Notes: generated from the sequence alone by a model not told the origin. A stretch of DNA of 32,977 nt from an uncultured Bacteroidales bacterium (GCA_902800925.1 CADCGD010000052.1:1-32977); one strand, 5' to 3'. Shown: positions 7,092 to 14,801, counted from the first letter of the stretch. A program made the numbers and translations.

Positions 7092-8975
7092 ATGATAGTT
7101 TGTATTGCAGAGAAACCCAGTGTGGCCAAGGATATTGCCCGTATTATCGGGGCAACAGCCAGCCGCGACGGATATATGGAAGGTAACGGCTACCAGGTGA
7201 CGTGGACGTTCGGTCACCTGTGCGAGTTGAAGATGCCAGAGGACTATACGCCCATGTGGAAGGCGTGGAGTCTGACGGCCTTACCGATGATTCCCCCACG
7301 CTTCGGCATCCGTCTGAAGGACGACGAAGGCATCAAGAAACAGTTTGCCGTCATCGAACGACTGATGCAGGCCGCTGACGGCATCATCAACTGTGGTGAC
7401 GCTGGTCAGGAGGGTGAACTCATCCAGCGCTGGGTGATGCAGAAGGCAGGTGCCACGTGTCCCGTTCAGCGTCTGTGGATCTCCAGCATGACTGACGAAG
7501 CCATCCGCGAGGGCTTTGCCACGCTGAAGGACCAGTCGAACTATCAGTCGCTCTATATGGCTGGCCTCAGCCGTGCCGTTGGCGACTGGCTGCTAGGCAT
7601 CAACTGTACACGCCTCTATACCATCAAGTACGGACAGAACCGTCAGGTGCTGAGCATTGGTCGTGTACAGACCCCTACCCTGGCCCTTATCGTCAATCGC
7701 CAGAAAGAGATTGACAACTTCAAGCCCGAGCCTTACTGGGTACTCGCTACCGTCTATCGCGATACCACATTCACTGCCACCAAGGGTAGGTTCACGTCGA
7801 AGGAAGAGGGTGAGCAGGCTTTCAAAACTATCGAGGGTAAGCCATTTACCATCACGCAGGTCGAGAAGAAGAACGGCAAGGAGACACCGCCCTCGCTCTA
7901 TGACCTCACCTCTCTGCAGGTGGACTGTAACAAGAAGTTCGGTTTCTCCGCAGAGACCACGTTGAACATCATCCAGCAGCTCTACGAACAGAAGCTGACC
8001 ACCTATCCGCGTGTTGATACCACCTTCCTGCCCGACGACGTCTATGCCAAGTGCCCGCAGACCATGAACGGCCTGTTCCAGGTGAAGCATGCTGGCACGG
8101 CACCCTATGCCGACCTGGTACGTCCATTGGGTGGCAAGCCACTGCCGAAGTCGAAGAAGGTCTTCGACTCGTCGAAGGTCACCGATCACCATGCCATCAT
8201 TCCTACGGGTATGATTCCCTCGGCACTCACCGACATGCAGCGCAAGGTCTTCGACCTCGTGGCCCGTCGCTTCATCGCCGCCTTCTATCCCGACTGCAAA
8301 TACGCCCAGACCACGGTGCTGGGCGTTGTGGGCGTCGATTCCAGCGACGCCATCGAGTTCAAAGTCACTGGCCGCACCATCCTCGACCCAGGCTGGCGCG
8401 CTGTCTATGCCAGTGTGGGCAGCAGTTCCGCCGCTACCGATGAGGACGAGAAGAAGCCCGACGAGGAAGAGCGCACCCTTCCCGCTTTCGAGAAGGGTGA
8501 GAGCGGTCCTCACCAACCAACCTTGACGGAGAAGATGACCACGCCCCCACCTTATTATACTGAGGCTACCCTATTGCGTGCGATGGAGACAGCCGGTAAA
8601 CTCGTGGAGGACGAGGAACTGCGCCGTGCCATGAAGGAGAATGGCATTGGTCGTCCTTCTACGCGTGCCGCCATCATCGAGACACTCTTCAAGCGCCGTT
8701 ACATCCGCAAGGAGCGCAAGCGTCTGGTGGCTACGCCTACAGGTATCGAACTCATCGACCTCATCCGCGAAGACCTCTTGAAGAGTTGCGAACTCACAGG
8801 TATCTGGGAGAAGAAGCTACGCGACATCGAGGCACAGAAGTACGATGCCCAGCAGTTCATTTCCGAGCTGAAGACGCAGGTCACCACCATCGTCCACGAC
8901 GTCATCAGTGACCCCACCAATCGTCGCGTCACTGTCCTTCCCGAAGAAGCAGAGAAGAAGAAAAAGGCGAAATAA
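7092..8975 (+). CDS. topB: DNA topoisomerase III (type IA)
   Basis: Type IA topoisomerases nick one DNA strand through a tyrosine and decatenate or relax DNA. The N-terminal TOPRIM domain begins with the typical EKPSVAKDIARIIG and has the metal-binding segment DAGQEGE at residues 103-109. The catalytic tyrosine is Y305 in TTYPRVDTTFLP, and VLSIGRVQTPTLALI and GIGRPSTRAAIIE are the other family signatures. At 627 aa the core is complete; no C-terminal zinc fingers are present, as usual for TopB. It is a single gene, divergent from dnaG and convergent with the acetyltransferase operon. Confidence 0.95.
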   Translation: MIVCIAEKPSVAKDIARIIGATASRDGYMEGNGYQVTWTFGHLCELKMPEDYTPMWKAWSLTALPMIPPRFGIRLKDDEGIKKQFAVIERLMQAADGIINCGDAGQEGELIQRWVMQKAGATCPVQRLWISSMTDEAIREGFATLKDQSNYQSLYMAGLSRAVGDWLLGINCTRLYTIKYGQNRQVLSIGRVQTPTLALIVNRQKEIDNFKPEPYWVLATVYRDTTFTATKGRFTSKEEGEQAFKTIEGKPFTITQVEKKNGKETPPSLYDLTSLQVDCNKKFGFSAETTLNIIQQLYEQKLTTYPRVDTTFLPDDVYAKCPQTMNGLFQVKHAGTAPYADLVRPLGGKPLPKSKKVFDSSKVTDHHAIIPTGMIPSALTDMQRKVFDLVARRFIAAFYPDCKYAQTTVLGVVGVDSSDAIEFKVTGRTILDPGWRAVYASVGSSSAATDEDEKKPDEEERTLPAFEKGESGPHQPTLTEKMTTPPPYYTEATLLRAMETAGKLVEDEELRRAMKENGIGRPSTRAAIIETLFKRRYIRKERKRLVATPTGIELIDLIREDLLKSCELTGIWEKKLRDIEAQKYDAQQFISELKTQVTTIVHDVISDPTNRRVTVLPEEAEKKKKAK

Positions 8976-8983
8976 TCAGTTAT

Positions 8984-9601
8984 TTATATCGTATTGATAA
9001 TCCTTTGCAGTTCTTCCAAGAATCGGGCGGCGTGCTTGCCGTCCATCTGGGCGTGATGGAACTGGAAGGAGATGGGCAGTGTGGTCTTCAGCCAACCCTT
9101 ACGATAGCGGCCCCAGGCCAAAAAGGGATTGTTGAAGATGCCGTTATACTGGTTAGTAATGCTGTCGAGTTCTGTGCCTGTGACAGCCGACGTACCGACG
9201 ATGATGGCTTCATCGTCCAGGATGTCCTGACACGTTTGGCTGATGGTCTCTGTCAGCTGCATGTAGTTGGCGTTAAACGCCTCCAAATCATTGCTGACGG
9301 CAACATCGCAGAAACTGAGTCCGCCCTTGACGTTATCTGCAATCACGTTGATGGCCATGCGGTCATATTTGTACAGCTTCCCGTCCTGGGGCAGCATGTA
9401 GAACTCGTCAATCTGTGATGCGGCCTTGCCGATGCACCAGCATAGCAGCATGTTGAACTTCATGCCGCGTCGCCGGCTCACCTTGCGCAGCCTTGTCACG
9501 TCGAACGTCTTCGTGAGCGTCACCATCGGCATGGGCGACTTTGTCCACAGCTCAAAGGCGATGGCTCTATTGGTGTCCTTAGGATTTATTTCCTGTTTCA
9601 T
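8984..9601 (-). CDS. Chloramphenicol acetyltransferase-family protein
   Basis: The 205-residue product has the CAT fold signatures: an N-terminal FELWTKSPMPMVTLTKTFDV, a central FNMLLCWCIGKAA and, near the C-terminus, SFQFHHAQMDGKHAARFLEEL, which holds the catalytic HHxxxDG motif. CAT enzymes transfer acetyl from acetyl-CoA to a hydroxyl. Chromosomal copies in this phylum are common and many have not been shown to give chloramphenicol resistance, so the substrate is uncertain. ATG 9601 is preferred (4 nt after the PNPOx stop); 9613 is also in frame. It is the last gene of the operon that begins at 11407. Confidence 0.85.
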   Translation of the reverse strand: MKQEINPKDTNRAIAFELWTKSPMPMVTLTKTFDVTRLRKVSRRRGMKFNMLLCWCIGKAASQIDEFYMLPQDGKLYKYDRMAINVIADNVKGGLSFCDVAVSNDLEAFNANYMQLTETISQTCQDILDDEAIIVGTSAVTGTELDSITNQYNGIFNNPFLAWGRYRKGWLKTTLPISFQFHHAQMDGKHAARFLEELQRIINTI

Positions 9602-9605
9602 TGTT

Positions 9606-9995
9606 TTATTCAATCACAAAACTACGGGGATAGAAATCGCTATAGAAACGGCCATCGGTGGCGGTGAACTTCAAGACGCAGTAGTTGGGGTCGGTGACAC
9701 CGCCGGGGTAGTACTGCTCGTCGCCATTCCGCCAAATCATCTCCTTAGAGGCGGCATCCGTCAGCACCTCCATAGTACCACGCAGCATCATGCCCTTGAA
9801 ACCTTTGATATCGCAGAAATAGATGCTGGCCTTGGGATTAGCCTTGTATTGAGCTACGCGTATTGAGAATGTGTTGGTTGTAAAGTAGAAGGTCTTGATA
9901 CCCTCGCGTTTACGTGGCTTCAGCATGGCCTTTGTCCAAGGGAAACCTTCTTGGTCTACAGACGAGATATAAGCGATGGGCAGTTTGTCGGCCAT
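9606..9995 (-). CDS. Pyridoxamine 5'-phosphate oxidase-fold protein, start probably displaced by a frameshift
   Basis: The product (129 aa from ATG 9995) has the split-barrel flavin-binding fold of the general stress protein 26/PNPOx-like group: LPIAYISSVDQEGFPWTKAM at the N-terminus, FYFTTNTFSIRVAQYKANPKASIYF, and a C-terminal GRFYSDFYPRSF. Such proteins bind FMN or F420; the reaction is not evident here. Upstream of ATG 9995 the same frame reads KELIAQ, which looks like conserved coding sequence, and it is preceded by two TGA codons. Removing one A from the AAAA run (complement of 10011-10014) would join it to the zinc-ribbon frame. The encoded start may therefore not be the original one. 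Confidence 0.7.
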   Translation of the reverse strand: MADKLPIAYISSVDQEGFPWTKAMLKPRKREGIKTFYFTTNTFSIRVAQYKANPKASIYFCDIKGFKGMMLRGTMEVLTDAASKEMIWRNGDEQYYPGGVTDPNYCVLKFTATDGRFYSDFYPRSFVIE

Positions 9996-10245
9996 CTGTG
10001 CAATGAGTTCTTTTCATCATGCCGATGTATTCCTCTTTGGTAATAGGTTTTTCTAACCCTTCATTTACAGCATTCACAAATTGAGCACAATGTTCAATCA
10101 TTTCGCCCATCGTGCAGTCTTGCAGGAATTTACCGTCCTTGTAGCAGTACATGCAGTAATCTTCATTCTTCGTGCCGTCGGCATTCGTGCCGAGGACTTC
10201 CTCTGTGAGCGGCATTCCGCAGCTCTGACAAAATTTCTGTTCCAT
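9910..10245 (-). pseudogene. Zinc-ribbon protein, C-terminus out of frame
   Basis: ATG 10245 begins FCQSCGMPLTEEVLGTNADG and NEDYCMYCYKDGKF, a four-cysteine zinc ribbon (C6, C9, then C32 and C35), continuing through DCTMGEMIEHCAQFV to KPITKEEYIGMM. The sequence after that (KRTHCTDGRQTAHRL onward) reads the PNPOx gene in the wrong frame and looks meaningless. Relatives usually end soon after this point. Either a 1-nt insertion in AAAA (10011-10014) split a zinc-ribbon/PNPOx fusion, or a deletion removed the original end and the start of the next gene. The start lies 7 nt after the S41 peptidase stop, which supports one operon. Confidence 0.6.
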
Positions 10246-10252
10246 AATATCT

Positions 10253-11407
10253 TTATTTGTTACCATAATTCTCAATAATATATCTCCATGAAGCATCCTT
10301 GTCGTCGAGGTTGACCTTGATGTCTGGCTCCATGCATTCGTCGTCCACCGAAGCGGCATCGGGACGAGCAAAGAACTTGCAGGAGATACTACCCAGGACA
10401 CCCGTATTAGGAAGCTTGTAAGGAAGTATTTCGCCATAATGTGAGGGCGAGAAGGTGGATGTTGTGCCGATGATGGTGCCAATATGGTTGTCGCGGGCCA
10501 AGGTAAAGAGCATACCCGCACTACTGAAGGTGCGTTTGCCCATGACAAAGACCACCTGACCTTCAAACAACTTTGGTTGCTGAAAATCTGCAGGAATCTT
10601 TGGCGCAGGCATCTGATAGAGTTCGTTCTTGTGGCCGTTGTCTTCCCAACTCTTCTTGGCTATGGTTATTCTTGGATTATAGGCTGCCATAAGGTTCGAG
10701 AAACGAAGATAAGAGGCAAAATGCTTCATCTTACCCACGGGATAGAGATGCACGAGTAGCTCATCGCAGAGCTGGCTGCTGCCGCCGTTGTTATACTGCG
10801 CATCCACAATCAGTGTCTTTATGCCGTCCTCGTCCATCTTGGCGAACATATCATCGAGGAACTTAGCGAAGGGATAGTCCTTCGCATTCACGCACTGGTT
10901 GAACTGCAGATAGCAGATGCTTTGGTCTGGGAATAGCTGATAGTCGTAGTTGGAATCATGGCGGCGCATGATATGCTCCCTATCGATAGGACTGGGGACA
11001 TCAGCCGTCTCGTCTTTCTTGTTCACTTTCTGCTTACTCTCTTGCATGCGCTTCATCGTCGTGAGGTCAGTATGCTTGTCGTGGAGTGGTCCTAATACAT
11101 CGATGAGTGCATCAACAAAGGCCTCATCGGTCTCAACACTCTTGCACTTTTCCAGGAGAGCCTGCTTCTTGGCAAACCATTCAGCACGTCGTTCTTCCTT
11201 GACATAACAAGGATGTGTGTCGGCCACCATATCCATAAAGAGGATAGCATCCTTCTGATATTTGTTGCCAGTCTGATATTCTGTCGTTGTCTGATAGGCA
11301 GAATCATTAAGCGTCTTGAACTTGCTCACATTCTGAGCTTGCATTGTCAGACATCCTCCAATGAGGAGAAGCAATGTGCACAATAAATTCTTCATTTTCT
11401 TTTTCAT
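10253..11407 (-). CDS. S41-family (tail-specific) peptidase, secreted
   Basis: ATG 11407 gives a signal peptide (KNLLCTLLLLIGGCLTMQAQ). The mature domain has the S41 features TLIVDAQYNNGGSSQLCDEL, VFVMGKRTFSSAGMLFTLAR (with the likely catalytic serine in FSSAG) and GTIIGTTSTFSPSHYG. No PDZ domain is evident. S41 enzymes cut near unstructured C-termini, here presumably in the periplasm. It is the first gene of an operon with the zinc-ribbon, PNPOx and CAT-like genes. Its promoter (11428-11459) carries the 20-bp direct repeat shared with two other promoters in the window, so it is probably controlled by the LytTR regulator encoded at 13883. Confidence 0.85.
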   Translation of the reverse strand: MKKKMKNLLCTLLLLIGGCLTMQAQNVSKFKTLNDSAYQTTTEYQTGNKYQKDAILFMDMVADTHPCYVKEERRAEWFAKKQALLEKCKSVETDEAFVDALIDVLGPLHDKHTDLTTMKRMQESKQKVNKKDETADVPSPIDREHIMRRHDSNYDYQLFPDQSICYLQFNQCVNAKDYPFAKFLDDMFAKMDEDGIKTLIVDAQYNNGGSSQLCDELLVHLYPVGKMKHFASYLRFSNLMAAYNPRITIAKKSWEDNGHKNELYQMPAPKIPADFQQPKLFEGQVVFVMGKRTFSSAGMLFTLARDNHIGTIIGTTSTFSPSHYGEILPYKLPNTGVLGSISCKFFARPDAASVDDECMEPDIKVNLDDKDASWRYIIENYGNK

Positions 11408-11427
11408 TTTGTTATTGTTTGACGCTG

Positions 11428-11497
11428 CAAAATAACGTATAATTGCCGAGACTGCCAAATTATTGGGATAAATTGCATTGAAATGTGACGAATTGCA
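11428..11497 (-). promoter_or_regulatory. Promoter and shared direct-repeat operator A (S41 operon)
   Basis: Reading leftward, the -7 box is TTATTTTG (11435-11428, one mismatch to TAnnTTTG) and the -33 is TTTG (11459-11456) with a 20-nt spacer. Four nt further upstream on the plus strand are TGGGATAAATTGCA (11464-11477) and TGTGACGAATTGCA (11484-11497), 11 of 14 bases identical and exactly 20 bp apart. The weak -7 box suggests dependence on an activator. Confidence 0.75.
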
Positions 11498-11515
11498 AGG
11501 ATTTATTTGGTGGAA

Positions 11516-11635
11516 TCAGTAGAAAGAAGTATTTTTGCAACGTGAAAAGTTATATTCGCGGTCGACGGATATAAGTTCGCAGTGCACGGATATATATTCG
11601 CGAACGGCGAACATAAGTTCGCGGAGCATGAACAT
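11516..11635 (-). other. 39-codon open frame made by the 21-bp repeat
   Basis: The minus strand through the 21-bp repeats is open from ATG 11635 and encodes a heptad-like pattern (MLRELMF, AVREYIS, VHCELIS, VDREYNF). No ribosome site or promoter is obvious. It may be the remnant of a repeat protein or chance. Confidence 0.2.
11549..11632. repeat. Four tandem copies of a degenerate 21-bp unit
   Basis: Units begin at 11549, 11570, 11591 and 11612; each has TTCGC at positions 7-11 and ends in an A-rich join (for example TATAAGTTCGCAGTGCACGG). The period of 21 bp equals two helical turns or seven codons. Confidence 0.75.
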
Positions 11636-11640
11636 AAAAT

Positions 11641-11998
11641 TATTAAGTGTATAGCAAATTTTGTTTTTCTTATATAATGCCCATGACCTTCGGTCGAGCC
11701 TGCTTACGTTGGCTACACCGACCTCGAACGCGACTCGGCCATCTCCGAGTGAGCTCGGATGGCTCTCGCTGCTTACTCGGTTCGGCAGAATTCAAGTATG
11801 ACTAGATTCTGCTCTCGCTAAAACGCAGCCTTCGTGTATGGCGGCAAACGTGGCGATAGCGGCCACAATGGCGATGGGGAAAATACTTTAGGAGACCGAC
11901 GCTAAATCACTAGCATTGGCTTCCCGAATCTCTTTTCCGTCTGTACCTTTAATCTGTCCCTCGCCAACTCTGCGTAGTGTTATTCAGTCGTTAGAAAA
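11641..11998. other. Non-coding palindrome-rich stretch
   Basis: I see no convincing gene here. It contains ACTCGG (11733-11738) facing CCGAGT (11745-11750), with further CTCGG copies nearby, and GCAGAAT (11785-11791) facing ATTCTGC (11806-11812). The texture suggests an interspersed repeat, but only one copy is in the window. Confidence 0.4.
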
Positions 11999-12598
11999 TT
12001 ATTTCAAGATGGTTAATGCCCATTCTGGAATATCGTCGGTGTACTGCTTGAAGGGCTGTCCGTCGGTCATGCGGAACAGCAGGCGGGCCTCGGCATCGTC
12101 CACGGAGTTGTCGTAGACATATACACGGTTGGCGATGGCCGCCACGCGCTTGCAGTTAAGTATCGACTTCTGGTAGCGCGAGATGATCTTCGGAATCGGC
12201 ACGTCGTGGCCGCCTTCCATCACTCGCTGGGCAATGCGTGCGGCATTGATAGCAGGATGTGCGGTGGACACGAAGAAGATGCGGATGAAGTAGCCGGCCT
12301 CGTGGGCGCGACGGATGAAGTCCACCTTGCCGTCACTGGAGAGCACCGTCTCGAAAATGAGGCTTTGGCCCTGTTGCAAGCACTCCTCGCGCTGCTCCTC
12401 GCAGTACTGGGCAGCTTGGAGTACGGCCTCGGGCGAGTTCCAATCACCGAAGCGGTCCTGCGCCACCTGATCGGGGTTGATGTAGAGCGCATTCTCCAAC
12501 CATTCGTGCTTGAGAATCTTCGAGGTAATCGTTGTTTTGCCCGACCCATTGGGGCCGGCTATCACGATGAGTACAGGCTTGTGATTTTCCTTTACCAT
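11999..12598 (-). CDS. Zeta-toxin-like P-loop kinase
   Basis: The 199-aa product begins LIVIAGPNGSGKTTITSKIL, a Walker A motif at residues 15-22, followed by NALYINPDQVAQDRFG and SLIFETVLSSDGKVDFIRRA, the pattern of the zeta toxin/UDP-N-acetylglucosamine kinase family. Zeta toxins phosphorylate cell-wall precursors and are held in check by a small partner. The small gene at 12592-12762 overlaps its start by 7 nt and could be that partner. Many chromosomal relatives in Bacteroidota are called only AAA or zeta-family ATPase, so toxicity is an inference. Confidence 0.75.
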   Translation of the reverse strand: MVKENHKPVLIVIAGPNGSGKTTITSKILKHEWLENALYINPDQVAQDRFGDWNSPEAVLQAAQYCEEQREECLQQGQSLIFETVLSSDGKVDFIRRAHEAGYFIRIFFVSTAHPAINAARIAQRVMEGGHDVPIPKIISRYQKSILNCKRVAAIANRVYVYDNSVDDAEARLLFRMTDGQPFKQYTDDIPEWALTILK

Positions 12599-12762
12599 GA
12601 GGCTTCTATCTTTTGCGCGTCGCTTTTCAGCTGGCTGAAAAACTGTGCCGTGGCTTCGGTTCTTTTCTTCGCAGCCTCCTCAGCGGCCTCACGCATCAGT
12701 TGTGAGAGCACCTCATCGGTAGGCTCTTCCATGCTTGTCAGTTTATAAGTGTCGATGCTCAT
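12592..12762 (-). CDS. Small acidic/basic helical protein, putative antitoxin of the zeta-like kinase
   Basis: ATG 12762 (MSIDTYKLTSMEEPTDEVL) gives 56 aa, largely helical with an alternating charge stretch (REAAEEAAKKRTEATAQFF). The longer frame from 12804 would start inside the promoter. Its stop overlaps the kinase ATG by 7 nt, so the two are translationally coupled. A TATATTTG -7 box lies at 12799-12792 (minus). Small helical proteins in this position usually neutralise or assist the downstream kinase; the family itself I do not recognise. Confidence 0.6.
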   Translation of the reverse strand: MSIDTYKLTSMEEPTDEVLSQLMREAAEEAAKKRTEATAQFFSQLKSDAQKIEASW

Positions 12763-12791
12763 ATCTTCTTTACATTTGATGTTTCTGGCGG

Positions 12792-12799
12792 CAAATATA
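12792..12799 (-). promoter_or_regulatory. -7 element of the putative toxin-antitoxin operon
   Basis: TATATTTG read on the minus strand (12799-12792), 29 nt before the ATG at 12762; the -33 region is weak. Confidence 0.45.
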
Positions 12800-12937
12800 C
12801 ACATTTTCTTTCAATTATTGTTCACTTTGCCGTTAAAGATACAAAAAGCGGACAAAGAAGAATCATTTTGTTTTTACTTCCGGCCAGTAACATCATGTAA
12901 TAATGGCGGGATTCCCTTTCATTTTAGACAGAACTTA

Positions 12938-13113
12938 CTACTGAGAATACTTTTCTACAAAATCGCACACCTGTCGAAATACAGGCTCATAGCCGCGTCC
13001 CTGATATTTGGCACTACTCAACTCTTTTATCACTCGTTTGTAATGTGCCAGGTCCTGCCCCCCACCATTGTGGTCGCAAGCACCATCAGAATCATTGTGA
13101 CAACCTTTTTCAT
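12938..13113 (-). pseudogene. Frameshifted N-terminal remnant of an M28-type peptidase
   Basis: ATG 13113 starts a signal-peptide-like MKKVVTMILMVLATTMVGG. After a GGGGGG run (about 13041) the neighbouring frame continues QDLAHYKRVIKELSSAKYQG, which strongly resembles the start of mature Prevotella M28-family aminopeptidases. One more G would restore the frame. The frame stops at 12938 after about 60 codons, long before any catalytic residue. A perfect promoter (13135-13166) still precedes it, so it may be transcribed. Confidence 0.5.
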
Positions 13114-13134
13114 ACCTTCTCACTTTTTATTTTG

Positions 13135-13166
13135 CAAAGATACAAATTGTTACAGGAACTACCAAA
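13135..13166 (-). promoter_or_regulatory. Promoter in front of the peptidase remnant
   Basis: Reading leftward, TTTG (13166-13163), a 20-nt spacer and TATCTTTG (13142-13135) form a consensus Bacteroidota promoter. Confidence 0.6.
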
Positions 13167-13169
13167 TAT

Positions 13170-13721
13170 TTAATTCTTGATATCCACGCCGCCAAAGAAA
13201 TTGCTGGCGACAATATGGATGGTGGGGGCTTTCGGATCGGCATTGCGTGTGGCATGATTACCGACACCGCCGATGAAGCTGCGGCTTTTTACGACAACGT
13301 TGACATGGGTGGGTACGAAGAGTTCGATGCCACCACAGAAGGTATGGATGTCGATTTCCTCATCCTCGGTAATCACGGCCTCTCGCAGATCCATACGGAT
13401 GCCACCGCAGAAGGCATCGAGACGGGCACCGTGAAACGCCTCACCGCGATAGATATACTCGTCGCCACCATAGTGGACCGAGCAGCAGATGCGCTTGCCG
13501 TCCTCGCCGATGGGCAGCGGACGCTGCAACCACTGGTCTGGATCTCGGCGATAGCTGTTTATAATCACCAATGCACCTAAATATATAAGTGCTACTGGAG
13601 CGATATACATCGTCCAGGGCTGGCGCCACAGCCAGTCGTTCTCAATGATTCCCCACATGTTGGCCAGTTTCCATGCACCAGCCACAATCAACAGAATTCC
13701 AAAAATCGTTCTTGTTTTCAT
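13170..13721 (-). CDS. LiaF-like membrane protein
   Basis: The 183-aa protein has two or three N-terminal membrane helices (FGILLIVAGAWKLANMWGI and MYIAPVALIYLGALVIINSY) and a C-terminal beta-helix-like domain with GARLDAFCGGIRMDLREA, IDIHTFCGGIELFVP and FFGGVDIKN, the repeated hydrophobic pattern of the LiaF/YvqF cell-wall-stress family (DUF2154). In Firmicutes LiaF restrains a stress-sensing kinase. Here the divergent neighbour is a membrane-bound LytTR regulator, so a similar restraining role is possible but is inference. The promoter carries the shared direct-repeat operator B. Confidence 0.8.
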   Translation of the reverse strand: MKTRTIFGILLIVAGAWKLANMWGIIENDWLWRQPWTMYIAPVALIYLGALVIINSYRRDPDQWLQRPLPIGEDGKRICCSVHYGGDEYIYRGEAFHGARLDAFCGGIRMDLREAVITEDEEIDIHTFCGGIELFVPTHVNVVVKSRSFIGGVGNHATRNADPKAPTIHIVASNFFGGVDIKN

Positions 13722-13756
13722 AACCTTTACTTTTTATGATTAAACATTTCTGGGTG

Positions 13757-13826
13757 CAAAATTACAGTGTAATGTTAATCACTCCAAATTTCTGGGATAA
13801 ACAGCATGGAAATGTGATAAATGGCA
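13757..13826 (-). promoter_or_regulatory. Promoter and shared direct-repeat operator B (LiaF-like gene)
   Basis: Reading leftward: -7 TAATTTTG (13764-13757), 20-nt spacer, -33 TTTG (13788-13785). On the plus strand, 4 nt further, TGGGATAAACAGCA (13793-13806) and TGTGATAAATGGCA (13813-13826) are exactly 20 bp apart, as in operators A and C. Confidence 0.8.
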
Positions 13827-13830
13827 GAAA

Positions 13831-13874
13831 TGTGACGAATGTTTTGGTGATTTAACAGAATTGTATTACTTTTG
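13831..13874 (+). promoter_or_regulatory. Promoter of the LytTR gene with a third half-site
   Basis: TTTG (13843-13846), a 20-nt spacer and TACTTTTG (13867-13874) form a consensus promoter; the ATG follows after exactly 8 nt. A third copy of the half-site, TGTGACGAAT (13831-13840), lies immediately upstream of this -33 and 18 bp from the second half-site of operator B, which suggests self-regulation. Confidence 0.75.
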
Positions 13875-13882
13875 CTGACCGT

Positions 13883-14773
13883 ATGGACAAAGGTCACAAA
13901 GCAACCATCAGCACACGTTTCATCAGCACCGCCTTCATGGTGCTGGCAATCGCCATCTTCAAGCCCTTCGGGCTCGAAATGTGGCAATGGCAGGCTTCTG
14001 TTCATCTGCTGGCACTATTTGCATTGGGCATGTTTAGTTGTTTCCTGACGGAAATCATTCTGCGATACATAATCCGCATGCCCCGCTCCTACGACCGTGG
14101 TGTCAGCTATATCATTAACCGAAATCTCCGTTTCCAATGCATCAACACACCTTTGGTGTCGCTACTCATCTGTTTCTATCGCCACTTTGCGATGAGCGAG
14201 CTGGTAGAAGGCAACAGACTTTCGCTCGGCAACTATCTGGAAACGCTTGTGATTATCGCATTCCTCTCCTTCGCCATCGGACTCTATTGGCGCTTCAAGT
14301 ACCGCAGCAAATATCTGGCGATGGAATTGGAAGAGACGAGACTGCTGAATGAGGAGTTGAAGAAGGTTCAGGAATCAAAGGTCGATGATTCGGACGATGT
14401 TCAGAATAACGCGACCAGTCCCGTTGATGCTTCACTTACTCTTACTGGTACCACCAACGAATCTGTGACGCTTCAGATTTCCCACCTATTATATATTGAG
14501 GCTGTGGGAAACTATGTCAAGGTGAGCCATCTGTGCGACAATCAGGTGCATGCCGACATGCTTCGTGCTACCATGAAACAGATGGAGGAAACACTTCAAA
14601 ACTATCCAATGATTGTCCGTTGCCATCGTGCCTTCTTGGTCAATCTTAGTCAGGTAGAGCAGATTGTCTCACATTCAGGCTCCACTCAACTCATCGTTAA
14701 GCACTGCCACGAATCACTCCCCGTCTCACGCAGCAACATGTCCACAATAAAAGAAGCCCTCAAATTGAATTGA
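13883..14773 (+). CDS. Membrane-embedded LytTR transcriptional regulator
   Basis: The N-terminal half of this 296-aa protein has four hydrophobic segments (about residues 12-30, 40-62, 86-104 and 116-138), then a charged coiled coil (MELEETRLLNEELKKVQES). The C-terminal ~100 residues form a LytTR DNA-binding domain: VTLQISHLLYIEAVGNYVKV, then MIVRCHRAFLVNLSQVEQIV and SLPVSRSNMSTIKEAL. No receiver domain is present, so it is a one-component membrane sensor-regulator. LytTR proteins bind tandem direct repeats about two helical turns apart, which matches the repeats next to three promoters here and next to its own. The stop codon lies within a terminator hairpin. Confidence 0.9.
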   Translation: MDKGHKATISTRFISTAFMVLAIAIFKPFGLEMWQWQASVHLLALFALGMFSCFLTEIILRYIIRMPRSYDRGVSYIINRNLRFQCINTPLVSLLICFYRHFAMSELVEGNRLSLGNYLETLVIIAFLSFAIGLYWRFKYRSKYLAMELEETRLLNEELKKVQESKVDDSDDVQNNATSPVDASLTLTGTTNESVTLQISHLLYIEAVGNYVKVSHLCDNQVHADMLRATMKQMEETLQNYPMIVRCHRAFLVNLSQVEQIVSHSGSTQLIVKHCHESLPVSRSNMSTIKEALKLN

Positions 14774-14780
14774 GGGCTTC
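14753..14780. terminator. Bidirectional hairpin between the LytTR and barrel genes
   Basis: GAAGCCCTCAA (14753-14763) pairs with TTGAGGGCTTC (14770-14780), an 11-bp perfect stem with a 6-nt loop. It contains the LytTR stop codon and lies 22 nt from the end of the convergent outer-membrane gene. Confidence 0.75.
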
Positions 14781-14801
14781 TTCGTATGAAGCAAATACGA
14801 A

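Noticed and set aside
7593-8516. 307-codon open frame antisense to topB
   Set aside because: topB is intact and conserved over the whole stretch; the antisense product has no signal or domain.
11549-11632. CRISPR-like array
   Set aside because: The units are contiguous and degenerate, without unique spacers, and no cas genes are present.
14753-14780. LytTR operator candidate at the 3' end of the regulator
   Set aside because: It is an inverted, not direct, repeat and lies between convergent stops, so it is better read as a terminator.
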